Below, piece by piece: positions 42,960 through 51,082 of a stretch of 64,000 bases of DNA; the stretch's first letter is position 1, and the number at the start of each line of letters is the position of its first letter. The translations under genes were made by a program, and so were the position numbers. Source of the stretch: Oscillospiraceae bacterium (GTDB lineage Bacteria > Bacillota > Clostridia > Oscillospirales > Oscillospiraceae). The notes below the pieces were generated by a model that worked only from the letters and a program-made list of their open reading frames with translations, was not told the DNA's origin and searched no databases. The DNA is taken from assembly GCA_017398685.1 (NCBI GenBank), contig JAFQFH010000011.1, positions 44,613-108,612 of the forward strand, given 5' to 3'.

Positions 42960-44546
42960 ATGAAAGCTACTTTATTTGAGAATGCCCGTTTTTACACGGG
43001 CAGGGAAGAAAATGAATATTACCGCTATATGCTGGTGGAAAAGGGCCGCATAAAAGCCCTTTCCAATACCCGCCCGCCCAAAAGCACCTACGCAAAGGCC
43101 GTAGACCTTGAAGGCGGCAATGTCTATCCCTGCATGATAGATCCCCATGTGCATCTTCTCTACACCATCGTACTCTCCGCCATGGGTTTTGACCTGTGCA
43201 CCATTGAAAACGCCAAAGTCACGCCGGACACTATGGCCGGGATAAAAGAGCGGCTTTGTGCCTTTGCCGCCACAAAAAAGCCAAATGAACCGGTGGTGGC
43301 AAATAACTACATCCTCTCCGCCATAGATGAGCGCCGCCTGCCCACAAAGGAGGAGCTGGACGACTGGTGCGGCGGCAGGGCAGCGGTGGTATACACCATT
43401 GACGGCCACGCCAGCGCCCTTTCCACCGCCATGCTCCAAAAGATTGGCCTTGAAGCGGAGGGTCACTCCGGCGTACTTATGGGAGAGGAGCACGAGACTG
43501 TGCAGGGCCGTATAACCGACGCCATATCCTCCATGGTCACGCCCGCGGTGCTGGCAAAGGGCATCGCCAAGGTGGAAAATAACTGCGCCGCCATGGGCGT
43601 TTCCCACATCGGCGCACTGGAGGGCAACGGGGACTCCAAGAAGGATCTGACCACACTTTTGATGCTCCACCTTGCCCGGCACATGGACATTCAGGTGCGG
43701 CTCTATCTGCAATATTTTGATATTGACCGGGTGGAAAAGTTCAGAAAATATCTGAAATTCCCCCGTATCGGCGGCTGCGGCCAGTGGGAAATGGATGGAG
43801 CCACGGGTGCTCATTCCTCGGCCTTCTCTGTTCCCTTCAAGGACACTGGGCGCACAGCTCCCTGCTACTACACGCAGGCTCAGGTGGACGAAAATGTGCA
43901 AAAAGCCGATGCGCTGGGCTACCAGATAGCAAGCCACGCCATTGGCGAGTGCGCCATTGACCGTATAACAAAGGCTCTGCTTGAAACCCCTTCCGGTCGT
44001 TTTCACCGGGTGGAGCACGGGGAATTTTTCGACGATACCGCCTTTGAGCGCTATAAAAGCGGGCGCTTTGCCGTTGTGATGCAGCCGGGCTATGCCTGGA
44101 TAGACAAGCGCTATCTTCGCTCCTATGAGCAGTTTTTGCCCGACGAGATAATAAAAAGGCTGAAATTCGGTTCCCTTTATAAGGCCGGGGTCTGCGTCTG
44201 CGGCTCCAGTGACTCCCCGGTGCAGGCCATTGACCCCTATCTCCAGATGACCGGCATGGTGGATTTTTACCACGAGGCCGAGTCCGTCAGCGTGTTTGAG
44301 GCTTTCCGCTGCTGCTCCGTAAATGCAGCAAAGGCCCTGGGCGAGGAGACGGAGCTTGGCACATTGGAAGAGGGCAAAATTGCAAACTTCTTTGTGGCGG
44401 ACGAGCACCTTTTCAATGTCTCCCCCCAAAGGCTCAGCTCCTTCCGTCCCCGCTGCACCTATTACGAGGGCAAAAAGTGGAAAAACAAAAAAGGCAGCGT
44501 AGGAGAGCTTGTCTCCATGCTGCTCAGACCTGCCCATAAAATATAA
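42960..44546 (+). CDS. YtcJ-like metal-dependent amidohydrolase
   Basis: A 528-residue amidohydrolase of the YtcJ type (amidohydrolase_3). Metal ligands can be seen in MIDPHVHLLY (DxHxH-like, about 59-68), SHAIGE (around 320) and HRVEHGE (around 340), with the terminal metal Asp in GSSDSPVQ (around 420). The C-terminal LGTLEEGKIANFFV is the usual beta-sandwich closure. It would hydrolyse an N-acyl or cyclic amide bond. It begins 4 bp after the permease stop. Substrate unknown. Confidence 0.87.
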   Translation: MKATLFENARFYTGREENEYYRYMLVEKGRIKALSNTRPPKSTYAKAVDLEGGNVYPCMIDPHVHLLYTIVLSAMGFDLCTIENAKVTPDTMAGIKERLCAFAATKKPNEPVVANNYILSAIDERRLPTKEELDDWCGGRAAVVYTIDGHASALSTAMLQKIGLEAEGHSGVLMGEEHETVQGRITDAISSMVTPAVLAKGIAKVENNCAAMGVSHIGALEGNGDSKKDLTTLLMLHLARHMDIQVRLYLQYFDIDRVEKFRKYLKFPRIGGCGQWEMDGATGAHSSAFSVPFKDTGRTAPCYYTQAQVDENVQKADALGYQIASHAIGECAIDRITKALLETPSGRFHRVEHGEFFDDTAFERYKSGRFAVVMQPGYAWIDKRYLRSYEQFLPDEIIKRLKFGSLYKAGVCVCGSSDSPVQAIDPYLQMTGMVDFYHEAESVSVFEAFRCCSVNAAKALGEETELGTLEEGKIANFFVADEHLFNVSPQRLSSFRPRCTYYEGKKWKNKKGSVGELVSMLLRPAHKI

Positions 44547-44552
44547 AAACGC

Positions 44553-44606
44553 ATAAAGCTCCTTTTCCGATACAAACTATGCTTATCAAGAGAAAAGGAG
44601 CTTTAT
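44553..44606. promoter_or_regulatory. Perfect 15-bp inverted repeat that buries the ribosome binding site of the next ORF
   Basis: Arms 44553-44567 (ATAAAGCTCCTTTTC) and 44592-44606 with a 24-nt loop. The second arm contains the AAAAGGAG ribosome binding site and ends one base before the ATG at 44608. In mRNA this would block initiation unless it is opened. Confidence 0.75.
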
Positions 44607-44607
44607 C

Positions 44608-44763
44608 ATGGCTAAAAAGACCAAAAAGAGCGAAAAGATAATCCTGCCCTCCCCCGTACCCACACAGAAGGACGAGCGGGCAAAGGAAAGTGTCAACCAC
44701 AGCTTCCGTGACCGCCGGGGCGGCTCGGACGCCCCCGACGGTGTCTCCGGCAACTGGAGCTGA
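44608..44763 (+). CDS. Small basic protein of unknown function
   Basis: A 51-residue hydrophilic protein starting MAKKTKKSEKIILPSP and ending in a Gly/Asp-rich tail (RRGGSDAPDGVSGNWS). It has no transmembrane segment or known domain and is probably disordered. AAAAGGAG lies 8 bp before the ATG, but within a perfect inverted repeat. A strong terminator starts 2 bp after the stop. The good ribosome binding site, host-like codon use and tight terminator support a real gene. Confidence 0.65.
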   Translation: MAKKTKKSEKIILPSPVPTQKDERAKESVNHSFRDRRGGSDAPDGVSGNWS

Positions 44764-44764
44764 C

Positions 44765-44809
44765 AAAAGGGATTGCTGCAAAATTTGCAACAATCCCTTT
44801 TGTTTTTTC
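44765..44809. terminator. Bidirectional intrinsic terminator
   Basis: Arms 44765-44775 and 44791-44801 (AAAAGGGATTG/CAATCCCTTTT) with an inner GCAAA/TTTGC stem and a TTTTTT tail. Confidence 0.88.
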
Positions 44810-45694
44810 TCACAGCTTTTCCACAACGGCCTTGGCGCACTTTGCAAACTGCTTTATGAGCCTGTCGTTTTTCCTGTGCTCGCTGTAGATTATGCCCATG
44901 CTGCGATAGGCGGGCGGATCCAGCGGCAGGGCCTTTATATGCTCTTCCTTCACGTTCTGGATGATAAGGTCGGAAAGGATGCTCAGCCCCAGCCCGTGAG
45001 CCACCATGGAGGCAATGGCCGCATCGTCCAGATTGGTGTAGCGGACGATGGGGTTTATCTTGCTGCCGTTGCCGCCGAAAAGGGGGATAATGTCCATATC
45101 AAAGCGGTAGGAGGGCATGAGAAATTCCTGCCCCTCGAAGTTTTTCACAGGATAGGCTTCCATATCCTCGTCAAAGCTTTCAGGCAGCACCGCCATCAGC
45201 GGGTCATCCTTCAGCGGCACCCAGCAAAGCCCGCTGCAAAGGCTGGCCTGATAGCTTATAAGCGCGCAGTCCAGCTCGTCTCTTCTCACAGCCTCGTATA
45301 TCTCGTCAATGGGCTTTACCTGAATGCTTACAGCCAACTCCGGGTTTATCTGCCGCAAAGCAGAAATAATACCGGGCAGCCAATGCCCCGCCACGCTGGA
45401 AAAGGCCCCCAGTCTCAGATTGGTCACGCTTCTCAGGCGTATTTTCTCGGCGCTCTGCTCCAGATTTTCAACGCTCTCCGCCACGGTGCGCATAAGGGGC
45501 AAAAGCTCCTGCCCCGCCGTGGAAAGAAGAACGCCGCTTTTGCTTCTCACAAGAAGCTTTACGCCCAGCTCTTCTTCCAGAGAGTTCATCATATGTGTAA
45601 GGCCGGACTGGGTGTAACCCAATTCCTCCGCAGCCGCCGTCAGGCTGCCTTTATTCAGGGCCGTCAGCAGGGCCCTGAGTTTTTTAGTATCCAT
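44810..45694 (-). CDS. LysR family transcriptional regulator
   Basis: A 294-residue full-length LysR regulator: winged HTH at about 1-60 (GSLTAAAEELGYTQSGLTHM), linker helix, and an effector-binding domain (about 91-285). It is divergent from a sodium-dependent transporter gene, with a LysR-type box in the shared 163-bp region, so it very likely controls that transporter. Its first 95 residues and last about 37 residues are matched by the shortened paralogue at 48746-49150. Confidence 0.93.
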   Translation of the reverse strand: MDTKKLRALLTALNKGSLTAAAEELGYTQSGLTHMMNSLEEELGVKLLVRSKSGVLLSTAGQELLPLMRTVAESVENLEQSAEKIRLRSVTNLRLGAFSSVAGHWLPGIISALRQINPELAVSIQVKPIDEIYEAVRRDELDCALISYQASLCSGLCWVPLKDDPLMAVLPESFDEDMEAYPVKNFEGQEFLMPSYRFDMDIIPLFGGNGSKINPIVRYTNLDDAAIASMVAHGLGLSILSDLIIQNVKEEHIKALPLDPPAYRSMGIIYSEHRKNDRLIKQFAKCAKAVVEKL

Positions 45695-45731
45695 TGTTAA
45701 ATATTTCTCTTTCTTATATTTAGAGTCATAA

Positions 45732-45758
45732 ATTAGAATACCTAATACTTAATATAAT
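45732..45758 (+). promoter_or_regulatory. LysR-type operator and transporter promoter
   Basis: ATTAG-N5-CTAAT (45732-45746), a perfect inverted repeat with T-N11-A form, overlaps the -35 zone of a TATAAT -10 (45753-45758). This is the classical layout of a LysR-activated promoter. Confidence 0.65.
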
Positions 45759-45857
45759 AATGTGGAGTTAGGTAAATTGCAAGAGCAATGTTATAATTTC
45801 ATCATCAATCATAAAGCTTTGGCATCCAAAATTTTTTATGAGAAGAGAGGTAATGAA

Positions 45858-47264
45858 ATGGAAAATAATCGTGGTTCATTCAGCAGTAACCTTGGCTTTG
45901 TACTTGCAGCCATGGGTTCTGCCATAGGTCTTGGCAACCTCTGGGGCTTCCCCTATAAGATGGGCGCCAACGGCGGCTTCCCCTTCCTGATAATCTATCT
46001 GACCTTCGTTATCTTCTGCGGCGTTGTGGTCATGTGCGTTGAAATGGCCATCGGCCGCAAAACCGGCAAGAGCCCCGTTCTGGCCATGAGCCAGCTGGGC
46101 AAGAAGTATGCCTTCGTGGGTTGGTTCGGCGTATTGTCCGCCACCTTGATCATGGGCTTCTACTCTGTGCTCATCGGCTACTCCTTCCGCTACATGTTCG
46201 GCTTCCTTATCCAGATCTTTGGTGCATCCGGCTTTGGCGGCATGGACGGCGGCGCATTCTTCGGCGCATACACCGGCAACATCGGTGCTGTTGTGGGCTA
46301 CACCATCCTCACCTTCGTGCTCTGCTACTTCATCGTGGCAGGCGGCATTGAAAAGGGTATTGAGAAGTTCAACGGCATCGGCATCCCCGCGCTTTTCGTC
46401 ATTCTCATAGCCATCATCATCTATAACTTCACTCTTGAAGGCTCCGAGCAGGGCCTGGTGTTCATGTTCACCTCCAAGGGCATGGAAATCGCCGGCACCG
46501 AGTTCAACTTCCTCAACGCCTGCCGCACCGCAGCAGGTCAGATGCTCTTCTCCTGCTCCCTTGGTATGGGCGCAATGATCACCTACGGCTCCTACCTTGA
46601 CAAGAAGGAGAACATCTCCAAGAACGCATGGATAATCCCCGCTGCCGATACCTGCGCCGCAATTCTGGCCGGTGTTGCCATCTTCCCCGCAGTCTTTGCT
46701 CAGGGCCAGTCCCCCAACGCAGGCCCCGGCCTTCTGTTCATCACCATGCACAACACCTTCACCTCCATGGGCTTTGCCGGCAATATCGTTGGCGCACTGT
46801 TCTATCTGCTGGTTATCTTCGCCGGTATCTCCTCCGCTATCTCCCTGATGGAAGTTTCCTCTGCACACCTTATCGACTCCTCTGCCGCCAAGGGCAAGCC
46901 CATGAGCCGCAAAAAGGCTGTCGGCATCATCGCCGGTATCATGATGGTTCTGGCGATCCCCGTGTGCATCGACAAGCTGGGCGGTGCCGGCTGGGGTATC
47001 TACCAGTTCCTTGGCGAAGGCTCCAAGGACCTGCTGGACCTGTACGACTTTGTGTCTGAGGGCGTCATGATGCCTCTGGGCGCTGTGCTCATGTGCCTTG
47101 TCGTCGGCTGGGGCAAGGGTATGGACTGGATGGCGGATGAGATAGAGACTCAGGGCAACAAGTTTGTGACCCGCGGCTTCTTCACCGTCTGCGTAAAGTA
47201 CATCACCCCCGCAATGATGCTGTTCGTTCTCATCTCCCTTGCACTGAGCTACGTGGGTCTGTAA
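45858..47264 (+). CDS. Sodium-dependent transporter, NSS/SNF family
   Basis: A 468-residue Na+-coupled transporter of the neurotransmitter:sodium symporter (LeuT-like) family. The signature first helix is FVLAAMGSAIGLGNLWGFPY (Na+ and substrate sites), with 11-12 transmembrane segments in all. LeuT relatives carry amino acids or tryptamine-like amines; the substrate is unknown. The start at 45858 is set by AGAGAGG and by the MENNRGSF start shared with the paralogue at 49327. It is divergent from a LysR regulator. Strong codon bias suggests high expression. Confidence 0.93.
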   Translation: MENNRGSFSSNLGFVLAAMGSAIGLGNLWGFPYKMGANGGFPFLIIYLTFVIFCGVVVMCVEMAIGRKTGKSPVLAMSQLGKKYAFVGWFGVLSATLIMGFYSVLIGYSFRYMFGFLIQIFGASGFGGMDGGAFFGAYTGNIGAVVGYTILTFVLCYFIVAGGIEKGIEKFNGIGIPALFVILIAIIIYNFTLEGSEQGLVFMFTSKGMEIAGTEFNFLNACRTAAGQMLFSCSLGMGAMITYGSYLDKKENISKNAWIIPAADTCAAILAGVAIFPAVFAQGQSPNAGPGLLFITMHNTFTSMGFAGNIVGALFYLLVIFAGISSAISLMEVSSAHLIDSSAAKGKPMSRKKAVGIIAGIMMVLAIPVCIDKLGGAGWGIYQFLGEGSKDLLDLYDFVSEGVMMPLGAVLMCLVVGWGKGMDWMADEIETQGNKFVTRGFFTVCVKYITPAMMLFVLISLALSYVGL

Positions 47265-47301
47265 TAGAGCTATTCACAAGTTCACATATCACTCCAAGCA
47301 T

Positions 47302-47331
47302 AAGCCCCATCGGGAAATCCCGATGGGGCTT
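47302..47331. terminator. Intrinsic terminator
   Basis: Thirteen-bp stem (AAGCCCCATCGGG with its complement) with a 4-nt loop, between convergent genes. The T-run is weak. Confidence 0.7.
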
Positions 47332-47342
47332 GAGTATTTATT

Positions 47343-48644
47343 TCAGAAATTTTCCCTGCTTTCGGTCACTACTATAATGGGTCTGCCCTCACACTTCAGC
47401 TTTCCGTCCTTAACGGCAACTTTTTTCCCGTCATAAATATTTTCATATTCGCCGTCAGGCAGCTCCACCGCCACCTCTCCGCTCAGGCCGCGAAGGGAGA
47501 ACACGCCGGTTTTGAGCTTCTTATTGTTGTCTCTTTTAAGGACGGCAATGTGGTTTTCATCATCGGCCTTGCCTTTGAAGTAGTCCTTTGCAGAGAGGAC
47601 ATTCTTTTTTATCGCCGCCAGCTTCTTCAAAAGTCCGCTTATGTCCTTTGAGCTGTCCCGCTCAAATACGTCTTTGTCAAAGAGGCTGGGGGTATGCTCG
47701 TTTTTGTATTCCTGCCCGGCATAGATGAGGGTAGTTCCCTTGAGAAAATAGAGAAAGGCCGTGAAATTTTCAAGGGCAGCATCGTCCTTTACATAGTGGC
47801 AGATGCGCTTCTGGTCGTGGTTTTCAAGGCAGCGCATCTTGATGTGGTTTTCAGGGTACACCCACTCCTGGAAATTGAGCATATCCAGATAGTGGGAAAG
47901 GCTGGTCTTTCCTTCAAGATAGCGGTCGAAGACCTCACGGATATCATAGTCATACTCCATGTCAAAAGCTTTGAACATATCATGGTCATAGCCGGAGATT
48001 ATGCCGTTTTTCCTGGCCAGCTGACCAAAGCTGCCGTGAACTGTCTCGGCCAGCCAGATGCAGCCGGGGCGCACCTTTTCAACCTCGGCCCGGGCCTTCT
48101 GCCAGAACTCCACCGGCACAAAGCTTGCCACATCGCAGCGGAAGCCGTCCACTATCCTCGCCCACATGACGAGAGAGGCTATCTGATAATCCCACAGTCC
48201 CTTGCAGCCATAGTCCAGATCCACCACGTCCGCCCAGTCGCCGAAGCGGTTGCCGCGGCAGCCGTTTTCATTGTAGTAGTAAAATTCCGGATGTTCCTTT
48301 GTGAGCACGGCATCGGGAGAAGTGTGATTATATACCACGTCTATAATGCACTTCATGCCCCTTGCGTGGATAGCGTCCACCAAGGCCATAAAATCCATCA
48401 TATTGCCGTATTCGGGGTTTACATCCCTGTAGTCCCGATTTGCATAGGGACAGCCCAGACTGCCCTTTTTCCCCTCGACGCCGATGGGATGGATGGGCAT
48501 GAGCCAGATTATATCCGTGCCCAGGGCCTTTATCCTGTCAAGATCGGGGATAAGGGCCTTGAAAGTGCCCTCCTCACTGTGGTTTCTCACATAGACCGAG
48601 TAGATTATCTGCCCTCTCAGGGCAATATTGGTGTCTGCCGCCAT
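47343..48644 (-). CDS. GH13 alpha-amylase family protein
   Basis: A 433-residue cytoplasmic GH13 enzyme. Catalytic residues are present: D171 in GFRCDVAS, E200 in WLAETVHG and D277 in LENHDQ, with region I DVVYNHTSPD (102-111). It is shorter than many amylases, with a small C-terminal beta domain and no signal peptide, which suggests an intracellular maltodextrin or glycogen-related role. It stands alone between two LysR/transporter modules. Confidence 0.92.
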   Translation of the reverse strand: MAADTNIALRGQIIYSVYVRNHSEEGTFKALIPDLDRIKALGTDIIWLMPIHPIGVEGKKGSLGCPYANRDYRDVNPEYGNMMDFMALVDAIHARGMKCIIDVVYNHTSPDAVLTKEHPEFYYYNENGCRGNRFGDWADVVDLDYGCKGLWDYQIASLVMWARIVDGFRCDVASFVPVEFWQKARAEVEKVRPGCIWLAETVHGSFGQLARKNGIISGYDHDMFKAFDMEYDYDIREVFDRYLEGKTSLSHYLDMLNFQEWVYPENHIKMRCLENHDQKRICHYVKDDAALENFTAFLYFLKGTTLIYAGQEYKNEHTPSLFDKDVFERDSSKDISGLLKKLAAIKKNVLSAKDYFKGKADDENHIAVLKRDNNKKLKTGVFSLRGLSGEVAVELPDGEYENIYDGKKVAVKDGKLKCEGRPIIVVTESRENF

Positions 48645-48707
48645 AATTATTCTCCTTGCTGAGATTTTTTACCCATTAAAGAATAGCATCTAAATGAAAA
48701 AAGTCAA

Positions 48708-48738
48708 TAAAACAGGCGTGCCGGTTTTCCGGTACGCC
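48708..48738 (-). terminator. Terminator of the short LysR-like gene
   Basis: Ten-bp arms 48715-48724 and 48729-48738 with one mismatch (GGCGTGCCGG/CCGGTACGCC). A T-rich tail follows on the minus strand. Confidence 0.75.
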
Positions 48739-48745
48739 GATTTTA

Positions 48746-49150
48746 TCACCCGGTCTGCCTTGGACAGATTTTGCTCTGGGCGCATTTTATAAGCAGCTTA
48801 ATGCTCTTGTCGTTTTTTCTGCGCTGGCTGACGATTATACCAAGCTGACGCCATGCGGGAGGATCAAGGCGCAGGCTTATTTTCTTTTGTTCCCTCAGTA
48901 CCTCTATCTCCCGCTCAAGTTCCCCGGCGCAAGCTGTCAGCTCTCTCAGTCTGGGCAAAAGTATCTCTCCCGCCGGGGATAGCTTTACGCCGCCTTTGCT
49001 TCTGACAAGAAGTCTTATTCCCAGCTCATCCTCCAGAGAGTTCATCATGTGCGTAAGACCTGACTGGGTATAGCCCAGCTCCTCCGCCGCCGCAGTAAGA
49101 CTGCCCCTCTCAAGCGCCAGAAGCAGAGCTTTCGTCTTTTTGGTGTCCAT
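48746..49150 (-). CDS. LysR-like regulator with the effector domain deleted in frame
   Basis: A 134-residue protein. Residues 1-95 match the N-terminus of the LysR at 44810-45694 almost position for position, including the whole HTH. Residues 96-134 match that protein from residue 259 on (DPPAWRQLGIIVSQRRKND against DPPAYRSMGIIYSEHRKND). About 163 residues, the ligand-binding core, are missing without loss of frame. It keeps an ATG, a terminator and its place divergent from an NSS transporter. It may be a DNA-binding remnant or a dominant competitor of the intact LysR. Confidence 0.85.
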   Translation of the reverse strand: MDTKKTKALLLALERGSLTAAAEELGYTQSGLTHMMNSLEDELGIRLLVRSKGGVKLSPAGEILLPRLRELTACAGELEREIEVLREQKKISLRLDPPAWRQLGIIVSQRRKNDKSIKLLIKCAQSKICPRQTG

Positions 49151-49249
49151 ATTGTTAAATATTTCTCTTTCTTATGATTGATTTTATCCATGAAGATTTC
49201 TTATCACCGTAATCATAATGTCGTGTTTTTCATTTTACAAGGCAGATGC

Positions 49250-49255
49250 TATAAT
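49250..49255 (+). promoter_or_regulatory. -10 element of the second NSS transporter gene
   Basis: TATAAT at 49250-49255 with a poor -35 (TTTTCA, 17-bp spacer), as expected of an activator-dependent promoter. Confidence 0.45.
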
Positions 49256-49326
49256 CCTTTACACAGTCTTTGCGTTATATCCTTATTGTTTGCGGGATTT
49301 TAACAAAATGAAAGAGAGGTAGTAAA

Positions 49327-50901
49327 ATGGAAAACAATCGCGGTTCATGGGCCAGTAACTTAGGCTTTCTGCTGGCTGCAATAGGCTCCGCCGTCGGCCT
49401 CGGCAATATCTGGGGCTTCCCCAACAAGATGGGTCAGGGCGGTGGCTTCACCTTCCTGATGATTTATCTTGCACTGGCAATCTTCGTAGGTATGCCCATC
49501 ATGGTGTCCGAGCTTGCACTGGGTCGTAAGACCGGTCTTGGTGTCGTGGGCGCATACAAGAAGGCCACCAAGAAGTTCAAGTGGCTGGGTTGGCTGGGCG
49601 TCATCGCTCCCTTCCTCATCATGAGCTTCTACTCTGTTCTGGGCGGCTACTGCCTGCAGTACATGTCCCTCAACCTTGCAGAGCTGAGCTTCGGTCTCTC
49701 CGGCATCTTCGGTGAGTCCATCTCCGGTGCCTCCACCTTCGGCGCAATGCTGACCAACCCCTGGGGCTGCTTTGCATTCACCCTGCTGTTCATGGTCATC
49801 TGCATCATGATAGTCAAGGGCGGCGTTTCCGGCGGTATTGAGAAGTTCAACAAAGTGGGCATGCCCGCTCTGTTCGTGATGCTTATCATCGTCATCGTCC
49901 GCGCTCTCACCCTCCCCGGCGCAGTTGAAGGCCTCAAGTTCATGTTCGTTCCCGGCTACGCTGTTGAGGCAGGCTTTATCGCCAAAGCTCCCAACTTCAT
50001 CAACGTTCTCGGCTCTGCCGGCGGCCAGATGTTCTTCTCCCTGTCCCTGGCAATGGGCGCAATGGTCACCTATGGTTCCTACCTGAGCAAGGAAGAGAGC
50101 CTGACCAAGAACTCCGTCATCATCGTTGTCTCTGACACCGTCATCGCTCTGATGGCCGGTCTCGCCGTTATCCCCGCCGCAGTTGCCAACTCCATGGCAG
50201 CAGGCATCGCAAACGGTGACATGGTTCTGGGCGGCCCCAAGCTCCTGTTCATCACCCTTCAGGACGTTTTCTCCAACATGGGCGGCGCAGGCCCCATCTT
50301 CGGTGTCATCTTCTATCTGCTGGTAACCATCGCAGCTATCACTTCCGCAATCTCCCTGATGGAAGTTATTGCCACTCTGGTGCTGGACAACGCAGCAGAA
50401 AAGGGCAAGAAGGTCGACCGTACCAAGGTCACCATCTGGGTCGGCATCGCAATCACCGTCGAGGCACTTCTGGTTGCATACTGCGGCCTTGGCTCCAACG
50501 GCATCGACCCGGCAACCCTGCTGGGCAGAGACGTGATGAGCAGCCCCGTATTCATGGATTGCTGGCTTGACTTTATGGACTTCTGGTCTGAGGGTCTGGC
50601 AATGCCTCTTGGCGCAATGCTGATGGCAGTTATGGTCGCTATCGAGCTCAAGCCCGACTATGTGCTTGAGGAAGTAAACGGCAACAAGCCTGGCTTCTTC
50701 TCCAAGTTCTACCGCATCTGCATCACCATCATCGCTCCCGTGGTTATGGCCTTCGTTCTGGCCGGTCAGATGATCTCCTTCATCACCAACGTTGACGGCA
50801 GCAACGGCTCTGTTGTGAGCCTGGTGTGCTACATAGTGGCAGCAGTCATTCTGGTTGCAGGCTATGCATACGCATTTGCCGGTGCAAAGAAGAAGAGCTG
50901 A
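49327..50901 (+). CDS. Sodium-dependent transporter, NSS/SNF family (second copy)
   Basis: A 524-residue paralogue of the transporter at 45858, with the same start MENNRGSWASNLGFLLAAIG and signature helix SAVGLGNIWGFPNK. It has about 12 transmembrane segments and a longer loop near residues 395-420. The two transporters and their LysR genes form duplicated divergent modules flanking a GH13 gene. Differences in helix 1 (Phe-Pro-Tyr against Phe-Pro-Asn) and the loop suggest different substrates. Strong codon bias. A terminator follows. Confidence 0.93.
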   Translation: MENNRGSWASNLGFLLAAIGSAVGLGNIWGFPNKMGQGGGFTFLMIYLALAIFVGMPIMVSELALGRKTGLGVVGAYKKATKKFKWLGWLGVIAPFLIMSFYSVLGGYCLQYMSLNLAELSFGLSGIFGESISGASTFGAMLTNPWGCFAFTLLFMVICIMIVKGGVSGGIEKFNKVGMPALFVMLIIVIVRALTLPGAVEGLKFMFVPGYAVEAGFIAKAPNFINVLGSAGGQMFFSLSLAMGAMVTYGSYLSKEESLTKNSVIIVVSDTVIALMAGLAVIPAAVANSMAAGIANGDMVLGGPKLLFITLQDVFSNMGGAGPIFGVIFYLLVTIAAITSAISLMEVIATLVLDNAAEKGKKVDRTKVTIWVGIAITVEALLVAYCGLGSNGIDPATLLGRDVMSSPVFMDCWLDFMDFWSEGLAMPLGAMLMAVMVAIELKPDYVLEEVNGNKPGFFSKFYRICITIIAPVVMAFVLAGQMISFITNVDGSNGSVVSLVCYIVAAVILVAGYAYAFAGAKKKS

Positions 50902-50948
50902 GAATCTCCTGTACATCTATTCACTCCTTAAAATACAGCAAACCCCCA

Positions 50949-50977
50949 CCGGCGGCCTTTCGGCCGCCGGTTTTTTC
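50949..50977 (+). terminator. Intrinsic terminator
   Basis: Nine-bp GC-only arms CCGGCGGCC/GGCCGCCGG (50949-50957, 50962-50970), loop TTTC, then TTTTTT. Confidence 0.92.
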
Positions 50978-51040
50978 TTTTCCCGTCTTTTCACTCAAAA
51001 TAATATCCATTATTTTGTACAGTTTTTTCCCATACTTTAC

Positions 51041-51069
51041 TTGAATTTTGTCTATATTGGGCATATAAT
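51041..51069 (+). promoter_or_regulatory. Promoter of the hyp operon
   Basis: TTGAAT (51041-51046), 17-bp spacer, TATAAT (51064-51069). The expected start site is only about 7 nt before the first ATG of hypF. Confidence 0.75.
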
Positions 51070-51082
51070 AGATTGATATTTT

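Noticed and set aside
42972-44537. A 521-codon minus-strand frame opposite the amidohydrolase
   Set aside because: Antisense shadow covering the same bases as a gene with intact metal ligands.
49360-50916. A 518-codon minus-strand frame opposite the second NSS transporter, rich in Cys, His, Asp and Gly
   Set aside because: It looks metal-binding only because it mirrors a hydrophobic, codon-biased transporter gene. A similar frame opposes the first transporter (45876-46868).
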